Assembly: GCF_047922965.1 (NCBI RefSeq)
Contig: NZ_CP150481.1
Span: 2,604,001 to 2,668,000 of the forward strand
Reading direction: 5' to 3'
Origin: Neptunicella plasticusilytica
GTDB lineage: Bacteria > Pseudomonadota > Gammaproteobacteria > Enterobacterales > Alteromonadaceae
DNA length: 64,000 nt
Below are positions 9,655-19,103 of this stretch, in pieces (within the stretch, counting starts at the first letter, position 1; every line of letters begins with the position of its first letter). A model generated the notes under the pieces. The model was not told the DNA's origin. It was given only the letters and a program-made list of their open reading frames with translations, and ran no database searches. The position numbers and the translations under genes are program-made.

Positions 9655-10425
9655 TTATCCCAATGCCTGCATAAATGCCTGATGTAATCCACCCGACGAC
9701 AACTGTCTAAATTGTTCAATCGACCCGTCAAAACAGCTTAACCCCTTGTCGATAACCGTCACCCTATCACACAACTCGTTGACCTCATCAAGATGATGAG
9801 TGGAAAAAATCACCGGCGTCCCCTGGGCTTTTAGACGTTTAATAAAATCCAGTACTGTCTGGGTCGCCATAATATCCAGGCCGGTAGTAGGCTCGTCCAG
9901 AATAACCAAAGCCGGTTGGTGGATCACTGCCCGTGCAATGGCGGTTTTTTGTTTCATCCCGCTGGAAAAGGTTTCACTACGACGGTCGAGAAAATTTTGC
10001 ATATCCAGTAACTCAGCCAATTCTTCAATCCGGCTGGCAATAGTAGATGCCCCCAGCCCATGCAACTGGCCAAAGTAGGCGATGTTTTCACGTCCGGTCA
10101 GTCGTCCGTACAAACCGGTAGTTCCCGATAAGAAACCGATTTTTTTGCGGGCAATAAGAGGATTTTTAAGAACATCATCACCATCAATTCTGACAGTACC
10201 TGAATCCGCTTTAAGAGCGGTAGATAGAATGCGTAAAGTGGTGGTTTTGCCTGCGCCGTTGGGGCCAAGCAAGGCCAGAACCTGTCCATCCGGACAGCTG
10301 AAACTGACATTTTGCACCGAATGGAAGAAGCGTCCTTTCAAACGCGGATCCTTGCGCTCCTGTTCACTGAGCTTTTTCGGATTTTCCACAGCAAACTTTT
10401 TGGCCAGTTGATGTATTTCAATCAT
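9655..10425 (-). CDS. ABC transporter ATP-binding protein (NatA-like)
   Basis: A 256-residue nucleotide-binding subunit. Walker A is GPNGAGKTTTLR, the signature is FSSGMKQKTAIARA, Walker B is LVILDEPTTGLD and the switch histidine is in STHHLDEV. The N-terminal stretch EQERKDPRLKGRFFHSV is an extension typical of NatA-like ATPases. It energises the permease encoded directly downstream. The upstream 134-bp gap, shared with a divergent Yip1-family gene, must hold both promoters. Confidence 0.93.
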   Translation of the reverse strand: MIEIHQLAKKFAVENPKKLSEQERKDPRLKGRFFHSVQNVSFSCPDGQVLALLGPNGAGKTTTLRILSTALKADSGTVRIDGDDVLKNPLIARKKIGFLSGTTGLYGRLTGRENIAYFGQLHGLGASTIASRIEELAELLDMQNFLDRRSETFSSGMKQKTAIARAVIHQPALVILDEPTTGLDIMATQTVLDFIKRLKAQGTPVIFSTHHLDEVNELCDRVTVIDKGLSCFDGSIEQFRQLSSGGLHQAFMQALG

Positions 10426-10559
10426 TCCGTTATTCCCTTTTGCTTGTTTGGCACAAATTGATTAATCTGGCCATAATTTGAATTATTACATAGTATTCAA
10501 AGTCTTATTGCAACCGTACCAACCTAGGTTATGTAGTAACAAAATATTAAGGGAATTCA

Positions 10560-11264
10560 ATGGAACAGAAATACACCCCATTTCAAGCTTGTAGCGATAT
10601 ATTCTTTAAGCCTAACCGCGTATTTGCTGCACTGACTCATCAACATAACTGGTCATGGATCCCGTTTTTTTTGGTCATACTGATGGCCACTATGCCAATT
10701 TATCTGTATTTCAATTTTGTCGACTTTGAGTGGTACAAGGAAATTATTGTCCAGGCCCAGGCGGGCAGCAAAAGTCCCGCCGAGCAAGCTGCCTTTGCCG
10801 ATCGACTCAATAAAAGTAATATGCAAATTTTCAGCATTATAGGCATAGGCTTCGGGCTGATTGTGGTGAATGCCATTATCGCCCTGTACCTGAATATTAT
10901 GGCCAAGATGGATGAAAATAATGTCAATGGTTTCACCGACTGGTACGGTTTTTTATGGTGGACGTCGATGCCGATTGTGTTAACCGGCTTAATCAGCTTA
11001 ACGGTTATTGTATTGTCCGATAATCATCAACTGCCAATGGAATCACTCTCCCCCTTAACGCTTTCCTATCTGCTAGGATTGGAAGCAACTTCAGACTGGT
11101 ACAATCTGGCCAGCAATATCCGTGTCGAGTCATTCTGGGCCATGTATTTAATTGCTGTAGGCATTAGCCAGTGGACTCAATTAAGCAATAAACAATGTTG
11201 GGCAATCGCGGTGGCTCCGAGCCTGATAATATGGGGCATTTGGACCATTATAAAACTGGTATAA
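10560..11264 (+). CDS. Yip1 family inner-membrane protein
   Basis: A 234-residue integral membrane protein with about five hydrophobic segments (IPFFLVILMATMPIYLYF, IIGIGFGLIVVNAIIALYLN, LWWTSMPIVLTGLISLTVIV, FWAMYLIAVGIS, ALAPSLIIWGIWTI-like C-terminus). The soluble start TPFQACSDIFFKPNRVFAAL matches the pattern of bacterial YIP1-domain proteins. Function in bacteria is not established. Start is supported by an AAGGGA ribosome binding site 8 bp upstream. It is divergent from the ABC transporter operon. Confidence 0.8.
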   Translation: MEQKYTPFQACSDIFFKPNRVFAALTHQHNWSWIPFFLVILMATMPIYLYFNFVDFEWYKEIIVQAQAGSKSPAEQAAFADRLNKSNMQIFSIIGIGFGLIVVNAIIALYLNIMAKMDENNVNGFTDWYGFLWWTSMPIVLTGLISLTVIVLSDNHQLPMESLSPLTLSYLLGLEATSDWYNLASNIRVESFWAMYLIAVGISQWTQLSNKQCWAIAVAPSLIIWGIWTIIKLV

Positions 11265-11303
11265 TCTATACTCGCTTCAACAGATTTTGCCGGAAAAGTT
11301 CAT

Positions 11304-12182
11304 ATGATGAATCAGTTCTGCTGTCTTCTTGCATGCCTTTGTTGCATTGCAATTACGTTTGGCAAGATGGCTAATGCGGCCCATATTTCACATCTGGCGT
11401 CCCAGAGTGGTACACAACAATTACTGGCTGAATTTAATCCGGACTGGCCACCTTTGCTGGTGTTGACCGAACACAGTCCTCCCGGCGAATATCTGGATGA
11501 GAACGGACAATTAACCGGGGCAACGGTTAATCTGGTGCGCCATTTAATGGAGCAAATGGGCGAAACCGGCAATATGCTGTTGCTTCCCTGGGCCAGAGGG
11601 CTGGAAATGGCCAAAAACCGAACCAATATCGCCCTGTTTGAAACCATTCGTAATAACGATCGCGAGAACCAGTTTAAATGGGTAGGCCCCCTCAAGCATT
11701 ACCAGATTTCCCTGTATGCCCGCACAGATCGAGTGAAACCGAGGTTAAGCATGCAACAACTAACACAAGGCTACAATGTCTGTGCCAATCGCGGATCCGT
11801 GTACGCCAATATGCTGCAAGATCAAGGATTCATTGTGAATAAAAATCTGGTGCTGACCGTCAACGAAGATCGCTGTGCACGCATGCTGGTACAACAACGG
11901 GTTGACTTGGCTCCTTTTAATGAAAATACCATGCAACGTCTGGAAGCCAGTTACGCAATGGGTAATGTACAACTTTTTCCAGCAATATTATTGACCGACA
12001 TTAAGCTTTATATCGCTTTTTCCAAAGATGTCGATGACGCACGTATTCTGCGTTGGCAACAGGCACTGGAAACCAGTTATCAGGATGGCACAATGCGTAA
12101 ACTCTACACCGGCGTTTACACTGAACAGGCGATTAAACGTCTGGAACAGTTTGCAGCCAAACAGACCTTGCTTTCCCACTAA
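11304..12182 (+). CDS. periplasmic solute-binding protein, SBP_bac_3-like
   Basis: A 292-residue protein with a signal peptide (CCLLACLCCIAITF, cleavage near NAAH). The mature part reads like the family-3 solute-binding fold: LVLTEHSPPGEYLDENGQLTGATVNLVRHLM and MLLLPWARGLEMAKNRTNIALFETIRN. In Alteromonadales and Shewanella such orphan proteins, lacking ABC partners, are common; here too no transporter genes lie next to it. Ligand unknown, possibly an amino acid or small polar compound. Start ATG 11304 follows a GGAAAAG ribosome binding site; the second ATG at 11307 is possible. Confidence 0.82.
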   Translation: MMNQFCCLLACLCCIAITFGKMANAAHISHLASQSGTQQLLAEFNPDWPPLLVLTEHSPPGEYLDENGQLTGATVNLVRHLMEQMGETGNMLLLPWARGLEMAKNRTNIALFETIRNNDRENQFKWVGPLKHYQISLYARTDRVKPRLSMQQLTQGYNVCANRGSVYANMLQDQGFIVNKNLVLTVNEDRCARMLVQQRVDLAPFNENTMQRLEASYAMGNVQLFPAILLTDIKLYIAFSKDVDDARILRWQQALETSYQDGTMRKLYTGVYTEQAIKRLEQFAAKQTLLSH

Positions 12183-12191
12183 TCGGCTTAT

Positions 12192-12953
12192 TCAACGCTT
12201 GGGCTTAGGCATAAAATAGTTTTTATTTTGATAGAATTCAGCATGCTGATTTTGCTCATACCAGTCAGGAATCCCTAGCAATGGCAAAGGCGACAAACTG
12301 TTTTTATCCGCCAAAACATTGTGTTCAAGTTGTTCCAATAATGCATTATCCAGTATTTTGCATTTTTGCTGCCAATCCGCCGACCAGTATTGCTCACTCA
12401 CCCTTAGTCCTAAAAATTTACCGGTCAACCCAATAAAGGGTTGCAGCAACATTTCGTAATTAGCATGACCAAAAAGAACGGCGTCAACCTGCCCACCCCA
12501 TTGCTGTCGACAATCCACAAATGCCTGCTTCCATTGGCGCTCGCGCAGTAATGCCGGTATGTGCTCATCACTGTAAGCCAGCAACACACCGCATTCATCA
12601 AAATGGGTAATGCGATTGCGTCTTGGGGTACGCGGATTTAATCCAAACTGATTAATATCTTGCATATGCTGACGGTTCAACTCGGCTTTGCTGAGTGGAA
12701 AATTCAGCCAGATACAGGCATTAAACAAGTCATGCCAGTTCTGCATGCGGGTCGGAATAATGTGACGCCTGAAAATAATCTGTTCGTAATAGTCGCTTTC
12801 ATCAACCAAATCTTGCTGCGCAACAAAGCGCTGCGAGAAGTCAGATAACCGATTCAGATATTCACAATCCGGCCAGTCTTCAAGCTGTTCAAAACCGAAA
12901 CGGGCCAATTGATTAAACGGGGGATGTTGCCAAATATGATAAAACCACTGCAT
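12192..12953 (-). CDS. DUF3025 family protein
   Basis: A 253-residue, apparently soluble protein rich in Trp and aromatic residues. It matches my memory of the DUF3025 family: RMQNWHDLFNACIWLNFPLSK and TPRRNRITHFDECGVLLA are characteristic. The function of the family is unknown. It converges with the solute-binding protein gene (9 bp apart) and is divergent from the M28 peptidase gene. No signal peptide or membrane segment seen. Confidence 0.8.
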   Translation of the reverse strand: MQWFYHIWQHPPFNQLARFGFEQLEDWPDCEYLNRLSDFSQRFVAQQDLVDESDYYEQIIFRRHIIPTRMQNWHDLFNACIWLNFPLSKAELNRQHMQDINQFGLNPRTPRRNRITHFDECGVLLAYSDEHIPALLRERQWKQAFVDCRQQWGGQVDAVLFGHANYEMLLQPFIGLTGKFLGLRVSEQYWSADWQQKCKILDNALLEQLEHNVLADKNSLSPLPLLGIPDWYEQNQHAEFYQNKNYFMPKPKR

Positions 12954-13019
12954 AGGATTAGAGTTGCGATACGCTTTTCCCTATACTGTCATAATTTCCA
13001 AAACGAGAAGAGTATAATA

Positions 13020-14666
13020 ATGAAAAAACATCGATATCTTGTCACATTGCTACCTCTTATTGCCCTAGGCGGTTGCGATACCCCCACACCAGACACTGAA
13101 AGCGCAGCACAAACAAACGGCTTTGAGCAAGTTTATCAGTCGATTAGCGCCGACGATTTAAAACAGTACACCAAAGTCATTTCTTCCGATGAATTTGAAG
13201 GACGTTCCCCCACCAGTGCTGGCGAAAAGAAAACTCTCGACTACCTCACCAACGAATTCAAGAAACTGGGATTACAGCCGGGCAATGGTGACAGTTATCT
13301 GCAACCGGTGGAACTGCTGGAAATTACCGCCGATCCGGATATGACCCTATACATAGGTGATGAAACCTTGCCCTACGGCGAAAATATGATGCTGGGCACA
13401 TCGCGTGAGCAAGAACGAGTTGAGCTAAAAGATTCTGACGTCGTCTTCGTCGGCTATGGTATCAACGCGCCGGAATATAACTGGAACGACTACGAAGGAC
13501 TGGATGTAAAAGGTAAAACAGTGATTATTCTGGTCAATGATCCCGGTTTTGAGAATCCGGACAGTGGCAAGTTTCAGGGTAAAACCATGACCTATTACGG
13601 CCGCTGGACCTATAAATATGAAGAAGCCAGCCGTCAAGGGGCTGAAGCGGCCATTATTGTGCATGAAACAGAACCGGCCTCTTACGGTTGGTCTGTTGTC
13701 GCCAATAGCTGGAGCGGACCACAATATGGTTTGGTCAAGGAAAATGGCAATATGGACAGAGTCGCGGCTGAAGGCTGGATAGCTCATGAAGTGGCGCAAA
13801 ACCTGTTCCGTCATGCCGGCTTTAATTTTGATGAAGAAAAAGCCAAAGCCCTGCAAGGCCCCTACTCACAGCCGCTGAATATCAAAGCCTCGGCCACGAT
13901 CAACAGCACCTTGAAAAAATCCGACAGTTATAATGTGATAGCCACACTGCCAGGCTCCAGCACGCCTGACGAACATATTATTTATACCGCTCATTGGGAT
14001 CATCTGGGTAAAGATGACAGTCTTGAAGGTGATCAGATTTATAACGGTGCACAGGATAATGCCAGTGGAACCGCCGCAGCGTTAACTATGGCCAAGGCTT
14101 TTGCCAGCCTGGATACGGCCCCTAAACGCTCGGTGACCTTTTTGGTGGTAACCGCCGAAGAACAAGGTCTGCTGGGTTCCAAATACTATGCCGATCATCC
14201 GGTTATTCCGCTGGCCAAAACGGTGGCCAATATCAATATGGATGCGATGAATATTCTGGGTAGAACCAAAGACGTAACGGTTGTGGGTAAAGGCAAATCA
14301 GAGCTGGAAGACTATCTGCAAAAAGCCGCTACCCGTCAGGGTCGTCATCTGGTTGGCGAAGACAAACCGCAGGCCGGCTACTACTACCGCTCCGATCATT
14401 TCAGTTTCGCCAAAAAAGGCGTACCGGCCCTGTATGCAGAAGGTGGCAGCGAACCTATTGATGAAGCCACGGCACAATATCGCAAACGCACCAGTCTGAT
14501 TACTACCGGATGTTACCATCAGGTGTGTGACGAATTCCGCGAAAAATGGGATTTCTCCGGGGTACAGGAAGACACCCAATTACTGTTTGATGTGGGCTAC
14601 CATATTGCCGATTCAAGCGACTGGCCAAATTGGTCACAAAGCAGTGAATTCCAGCGAGCTGAATAA
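13020..14666 (+). CDS. M28 family zinc metallopeptidase, lipoprotein
   Basis: A 548-residue exported aminopeptidase-like enzyme. ATG 13020 is preferred over the upstream in-frame start because an AGAAGAG ribosome binding site precedes it and because it yields a lipoprotein signal ending LGGC. Zinc-site motifs of the M28 family are visible: TAHWDHLG, DNASGTAAAL, VTAEEQGLLGS, NMDAMN and YRSDHFSFAKKGVPAL. The region between residues ~130 and 280 is an inserted PA-like domain. It probably acts in the periplasm or at the outer membrane on small peptides. Confidence 0.92.
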   Translation: MKKHRYLVTLLPLIALGGCDTPTPDTESAAQTNGFEQVYQSISADDLKQYTKVISSDEFEGRSPTSAGEKKTLDYLTNEFKKLGLQPGNGDSYLQPVELLEITADPDMTLYIGDETLPYGENMMLGTSREQERVELKDSDVVFVGYGINAPEYNWNDYEGLDVKGKTVIILVNDPGFENPDSGKFQGKTMTYYGRWTYKYEEASRQGAEAAIIVHETEPASYGWSVVANSWSGPQYGLVKENGNMDRVAAEGWIAHEVAQNLFRHAGFNFDEEKAKALQGPYSQPLNIKASATINSTLKKSDSYNVIATLPGSSTPDEHIIYTAHWDHLGKDDSLEGDQIYNGAQDNASGTAAALTMAKAFASLDTAPKRSVTFLVVTAEEQGLLGSKYYADHPVIPLAKTVANINMDAMNILGRTKDVTVVGKGKSELEDYLQKAATRQGRHLVGEDKPQAGYYYRSDHFSFAKKGVPALYAEGGSEPIDEATAQYRKRTSLITTGCYHQVCDEFREKWDFSGVQEDTQLLFDVGYHIADSSDWPNWSQSSEFQRAE

Positions 14667-14678
14667 TAATTAATCAAT

Positions 14679-14702
14679 GCCCGCCTGTATGGCGGGCTTT
14701 TT
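14679..14702 (+). terminator. Rho-independent terminator after the M28 peptidase gene
   Basis: GCCCGCC and GGCGGGC form a 7-bp stem with a 5-nt loop, followed by five T residues. It lies 12 bp after the stop codon. Confidence 0.9.
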
Positions 14703-14922
14703 ATATGAAATAGCAAAATATTCCACCTTTTTTCTTGCATTTTTCTGCCGTACTGGCAAATTCAGGGTGCAATGAGAATAAGCCCTCCTGTATGACATCA
14801 AACTAAACAATAATAACAAGATGTCGCTCATATCCGGATTGTATAACCCCTGTTCTGAATTGCGTTTCAGATTGGGACCGGACAAAAAATTTAATAACAA
14901 CTGTTGAGAGAGAACCCCGTAT

Positions 14923-16593
14923 ATGTGTGGTATTTTTGGTATTCTGGACATCAAATCCGATGTCACAGAATTAAGGACGCAAGCATTAGAACTTTCCAAG
15001 ACGTTACGTCACCGTGGCCCCGACTGGTCAGGCATCTGGAATAATAATAATGCGATTCTGGCTCATGAAAGACTGGCCATTGTTGATGTAAATAACGGCG
15101 CCCAACCACTGACCAATAATAATGATACCCGCATTCTGGCTGTCAACGGCGAGATTTATAATCACAAGGCATTGCGTGCCGGACTGGCTACGCCTTATGA
15201 TTTCAAAACCGAATCCGACTGCGAAGTCATCCTGCCATTGTACGAACAGCAAGGCATTGAATTTATTGATAACTTGCAGGGTATGTTTGCGTTTATCCTG
15301 TATGACGCAGAGCAAGATGCTTATCTGGTTGCCCGTGATCATGTGGGCATTATCCCGCTGTATACAGGTTACGACGAGCATGGCAATTTCTATGTTGCTT
15401 CCGAAATGAAAGCGCTAGTCCCCATTTGCAAAACAGTACAGGAATTCCCGCCAGGACATTACTTGTGGAGCAAAACCGGCGAGCTGAAAAAGTACTATCA
15501 GCGTGACTGGATGGAATACGACGCGGTTAAAGATAACCACACCAGCCTGGAAGATTTAAAGGTCGCATTTGAAGATTCTGTACGTTCACATTTAATGTCA
15601 GATGTGCCTTACGCGGTATTACTGTCTGGTGGTCTGGATTCCTCACTGGTATCGGCAGTGGCAGCCAAATACGTGGCCAAACGGATAGAAGATGAAGGTC
15701 AGTCTGATGCCTGGTGGCCTCGTTTGCACTCCTTCTCGGTGGGCTTGGAAGGCGCACCTGATTTAGTCGCTGCAAAAAAAGTCGCCGATATGATTGGTAC
15801 CGTGCACCATGAAGTACATTTCACTATTCAGGAAGGTCTGGACGCCATTCGTGATGTGATTTATTTCCTCGAAACCTATGATGTTACAACCATTCGCGCC
15901 GCCACACCGATGTACCTGATGAGCCGCAAGATCAAGGCAATGGGAATTAAAATGGTGTTGTCGGGTGAAGGAGCTGATGAGATCTTCGGCGGCTATCTGT
16001 ATTTCCACAAGGCCCCCAATGCCAAAGAATTCCACGAGGAAACTGTACGCAAGCTTGACCGGCTGCATATGTTTGACTGCGCCCGGGCCAACAAGGCGAC
16101 AGCCGCATGGGGAGTGGAAGCACGCGTCCCCTTCCTGGACAAGAAGTTTATGGATGTAGCCATGCGTCTTAATCCACAGGACAAAATGTGTATCGATGGC
16201 AAAATGGAAAAATGGGTATTACGCAAAGCCTTTGATAATGGAGAATTCCTGCCTGCTGAAGTATTGTGGCGCCAGAAAGAGCAGTTCAGCGACGGCGTCG
16301 GCTATAGCTGGATTGATTCAATCCGCGATCACGTTAATAGCGAAGTATCCGATCAGCAATTGGCCAATGCGTCATTCCGCTTCCCGATTAACACACCGGA
16401 TACCAAAGAAGGCTATTTCTTCCGCACTATTTTTGAAAGCTACTTTCCACAGGAAAGTGCCGCACAATGCGTACCTGGCGGTAAATCCATTGCCTGTAGT
16501 ACAGTAGAAGCACTGGAATGGGATGCCAGCTTTAAAAATAATGCTGATCCCTCTGGTCGTGCCATGAAAGGTGTGCATGACAACGCTAACTAG
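14923..16593 (+). CDS. asnB: asparagine synthase B (glutamine-hydrolysing)
   Basis: Converts aspartate, glutamine and ATP to asparagine. The N-terminus MCGIFGI exposes Cys2, the nucleophile of the class II glutamine amidotransferase domain, with RHRGPDWSG and NGEIYNH following. The synthetase domain has the PP-loop SGGLDSSLVSAVAA and the SGEGADEIFGGYLYFHKAP motif. The 556-residue length matches E. coli AsnB (554). It has a 256-bp upstream region and its own terminator, so it is probably a single-gene unit. Confidence 0.98.
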   Translation: MCGIFGILDIKSDVTELRTQALELSKTLRHRGPDWSGIWNNNNAILAHERLAIVDVNNGAQPLTNNNDTRILAVNGEIYNHKALRAGLATPYDFKTESDCEVILPLYEQQGIEFIDNLQGMFAFILYDAEQDAYLVARDHVGIIPLYTGYDEHGNFYVASEMKALVPICKTVQEFPPGHYLWSKTGELKKYYQRDWMEYDAVKDNHTSLEDLKVAFEDSVRSHLMSDVPYAVLLSGGLDSSLVSAVAAKYVAKRIEDEGQSDAWWPRLHSFSVGLEGAPDLVAAKKVADMIGTVHHEVHFTIQEGLDAIRDVIYFLETYDVTTIRAATPMYLMSRKIKAMGIKMVLSGEGADEIFGGYLYFHKAPNAKEFHEETVRKLDRLHMFDCARANKATAAWGVEARVPFLDKKFMDVAMRLNPQDKMCIDGKMEKWVLRKAFDNGEFLPAEVLWRQKEQFSDGVGYSWIDSIRDHVNSEVSDQQLANASFRFPINTPDTKEGYFFRTIFESYFPQESAAQCVPGGKSIACSTVEALEWDASFKNNADPSGRAMKGVHDNAN

Positions 16594-16619
16594 GATCGTT
16601 GCAAACAGCTAGCAAACAG

Positions 16620-16649
16620 AAGGGGAAATAGTGATATTTCCCCTTTTTT
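16620..16649 (+). terminator. Rho-independent terminator after asnB
   Basis: AAGGGGAAATA and TATTTCCCCTT form an 11-bp stem with a GTGA loop, followed by a T run. It lies 26 bp after asnB. Confidence 0.9.
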
Positions 16650-16691
16650 GTTTGTAGAATGGCTATTCAAAACACGTCCGGATACCTAATT

Positions 16692-17726
16692 ATGTCTGTC
16701 GAGCATTTGATCGAAAGCTGGTTGCCTGTCATCGCAACTCTGGTGATTTTTTCACTGCTTATCTGGTTAGCCAACTGGCTGCTGTTTACCCGCTTTAAAA
16801 GTCCCGGCAACGAAAATACCTTTGCCCGCCAATTAATGATGCTGTTGTTAACCCTGGTCACTGTGGTGGCGGTGGTAATTACCTTACCTATTAGTGAAAG
16901 TACTGAAACCCAGGTGCTAAGCTTGATCGGATTAGTCTTGTCCGGTTTATTGGCTTTTTCTTCTACCACCATATTCAGTAACCTGATGGCAGGCGCCATG
17001 ATGCGTTTTACCCAACCTTTTCGCACCGGTGATTTTATCCGGGTCAAAGAACATTTTGGACGGGTAACCGAGCGGGGGGTATTTGATTGCGAAGTACAAA
17101 CCGAGAATCGCGAGTTGATCGCTATTCCCAACAGCCTGCTAATCACTAATTCCATTACTGTTATTCGTAGCTCTGGCACCATAGTATCGGTGTCACTATC
17201 GCTAGGTTATGACATCCACCACAGTAAAATCGAAACACTGTTAATACAGGCCGCCGAGCAAGTGGGACTGGAAGATCCTTTTGTACATATTACCGAGCTG
17301 GGCAACTTTTCGGTGACCTACAAAATCAGCGGCTTACTGCTGGATGTAAAAAACCTGCTCACCACCCGCTCCAAGTTGTACAGCCATGTACTGGATTGCC
17401 TGCATGACAGTGATATTGAAATTATGTCGCCAACCTTTGTCAGCCAGCATGCCGGACCTGATGTAGAACGGAAAATTGCCCCATCTCCCAAAATTAGGAA
17501 AAGCGAAGACAAGATCGTGGCCGAGGATATTGTATTTGATAAGGCCGAGCGGGCAGAACAACAGGAAAAAGCCAAAACCGAACTGGTGGGTCAATTGGCG
17601 GAGCTGAAGCAGCAACATGCTGATGCAGAAAAGGAGCAAAAAACAGCACTTGAGGGACAGATAAAACAACTGGAAGAGGAAATTAACCACCTTAAGAAAC
17701 CCTCAAACGAAGAGGAAGAGCAGTAA
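16692..17726 (+). CDS. MscS family mechanosensitive channel-like protein
   Basis: About 344 residues from ATG 16692 (MSVEHLIESW); an in-frame ATG at 16659 exists but sits just behind the asnB terminator, and neither has a clear ribosome binding site. Three hydrophobic segments (VIATLVIFSLLIWLANWLLF, LMMLLLTLVTVVAVVITLPI, LSLIGLVLSGLLAFSSTTIF) precede the MscS beta domain with FRTGDFIRVKEHFGRVTE. The last ~90 residues are charged and coiled-coil-like (EQQEKAKTELVGQLAEL). Inner-membrane small-conductance or ligand-gated channel; gating role inferred from family only. Confidence 0.85.
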   Translation: MSVEHLIESWLPVIATLVIFSLLIWLANWLLFTRFKSPGNENTFARQLMMLLLTLVTVVAVVITLPISESTETQVLSLIGLVLSGLLAFSSTTIFSNLMAGAMMRFTQPFRTGDFIRVKEHFGRVTERGVFDCEVQTENRELIAIPNSLLITNSITVIRSSGTIVSVSLSLGYDIHHSKIETLLIQAAEQVGLEDPFVHITELGNFSVTYKISGLLLDVKNLLTTRSKLYSHVLDCLHDSDIEIMSPTFVSQHAGPDVERKIAPSPKIRKSEDKIVAEDIVFDKAERAEQQEKAKTELVGQLAELKQQHADAEKEQKTALEGQIKQLEEEINHLKKPSNEEEEQ

Positions 17727-17769
17727 TACCAATCCGTATTACATGCCTGAAAGCTGTTTGTTAATAGAT

Positions 17770-17791
17770 AAAAAGCTCCCGAAGGAGCTTT
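17770..17791 (-). terminator. Probable terminator of the amidohydrolase pair
   Basis: On the minus strand AAAGCTCC, TTCG loop, GGAGCTTT forms an 8-bp stem extended by a short T run. It lies about 30 bp after the downstream amidohydrolase stop. On the plus strand the tail is weaker, though it may also serve the convergent MscS-like gene. Confidence 0.7.
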
Positions 17792-17822
17792 GACATCACT
17801 ATCGATAAACTGACAATAAATG

Positions 17823-19103
17823 TCAGGGTCGTTGATAGTGGACCGGTTTTTGTTTAGATGCTTGCATATAACGATCGCGCAATTTGGTCTGGCGTGATTC
17901 CAGCTTGATCGGTTCACCGTGAATGATCACCATTTCCGCCGCATTCATCACTTCCAGCGGGTCGTCTGACCAGACTACGACATCGGCAATTTTTCCGGCT
18001 TGCAGTGAACCATAATCCTTATCGATAGCATAAATTCTGGCGGTATTGATGGTCAGCGAAGCCAAACCATCCTCCCAACTCAAGCCATTCGCGACAGCAT
18101 TCCCGGCTTGTTGGGTCACCAGGCGGATATTGTGACTTTCCATGCCAATGGATATCAGCACTCCGGCATCCGCCAAGCGCCCGGCATTCGCCAGTGTTGC
18201 CGCCAACTGGTCAAAGGCATAAGGTAAATTGGATTCAGGATTGAGGATCACCGGGATCCCTGCCTCGGCAATATCCTGCGCAATCATCCAGCCTTCAGTA
18301 GCATAGAGCAATACCACTTTGATATCGGGATGACGGGCTTTAAATGAAATGACCTGACGAATATCGGCAACCCGATGAGCGGCCATCATCAGCGGTTCAC
18401 TGCCATCAAGTACGTTTTGCAGCGCATTAATATCGGCTTTGGCCAAACTACCAAACCATTCATCGCTCGGTTCCAAAAGCTTGCCTTTGCGCGATGCCGC
18501 TTCATTTAACGCATTTTCCAGCATAGGCCATAAAGCAGCCCGGCTGCCGCTGTTATTATCGGCACCATCGTTGTTAACATCCACCGTCATAAACGCTTTA
18601 GATTTGATCAGCATCGAGGGCGCGTCGCCTAGACTGATCATCGCCCCCTGTCCCTTAAACAAACCGGCAGAGCGGTTAATTCCACTGGCCGCGCTGGTAA
18701 TACCTTCGATCCTGCTGATATCAATCAGGCTAGAATCCGGATTTAACGCATAAGAGACGTCAAATGCAGCACCCAGAGGTGAAAAATCCGACTTGTCGAC
18801 GCTGGCGTCAACCGTACCGGCAGAGTAGCCGACTTCTTCCAGACCTAACTGGGTTACGGCGCCGATTAGGCCGGGCGTAATCACTTTATCTTTGGCATTT
18901 ATGATCTGATATCCGTCAGGTACGGCATCCATCTCGACAATGTCTGCAACTCTCTCACCGTCAATCAACAGGGCTTTGTCGGTCAAACTGCCCTGCTCTG
19001 CCATGGTATGCAAAGTCCCACCGACAATAGCAATTTTATCCGCTTGTACTGATAAACTGCATAACAAACTGGCCGTGGCTAAAGTATGCATTAGTGCTTT
19101 CAT
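17823..19103 (-). CDS. amidohydrolase-like protein lacking the HxH metal motif (probable pseudoenzyme)
   Basis: A 426-residue exported protein with a signal peptide (LATASLLCSLSVQA). It aligns with the imidazolonepropionase-like amidohydrolase fold: the N-terminal small domain, VITPGLIGAVTQLGL at the first barrel strand, and a C-terminal TINTARIYAIDKDYGSLQAGK. Active family members have HxH right after PGLID; here that position reads GAVT, so the first two metal ligands are missing. Its start overlaps the stop of the upstream amidohydrolase gene by 4 bp, which suggests translational coupling and a shared complex. Role inferred to be non-catalytic partner. Confidence 0.82.
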   Translation of the reverse strand: MKALMHTLATASLLCSLSVQADKIAIVGGTLHTMAEQGSLTDKALLIDGERVADIVEMDAVPDGYQIINAKDKVITPGLIGAVTQLGLEEVGYSAGTVDASVDKSDFSPLGAAFDVSYALNPDSSLIDISRIEGITSAASGINRSAGLFKGQGAMISLGDAPSMLIKSKAFMTVDVNNDGADNNSGSRAALWPMLENALNEAASRKGKLLEPSDEWFGSLAKADINALQNVLDGSEPLMMAAHRVADIRQVISFKARHPDIKVVLLYATEGWMIAQDIAEAGIPVILNPESNLPYAFDQLAATLANAGRLADAGVLISIGMESHNIRLVTQQAGNAVANGLSWEDGLASLTINTARIYAIDKDYGSLQAGKIADVVVWSDDPLEVMNAAEMVIIHGEPIKLESRQTKLRDRYMQASKQKPVHYQRP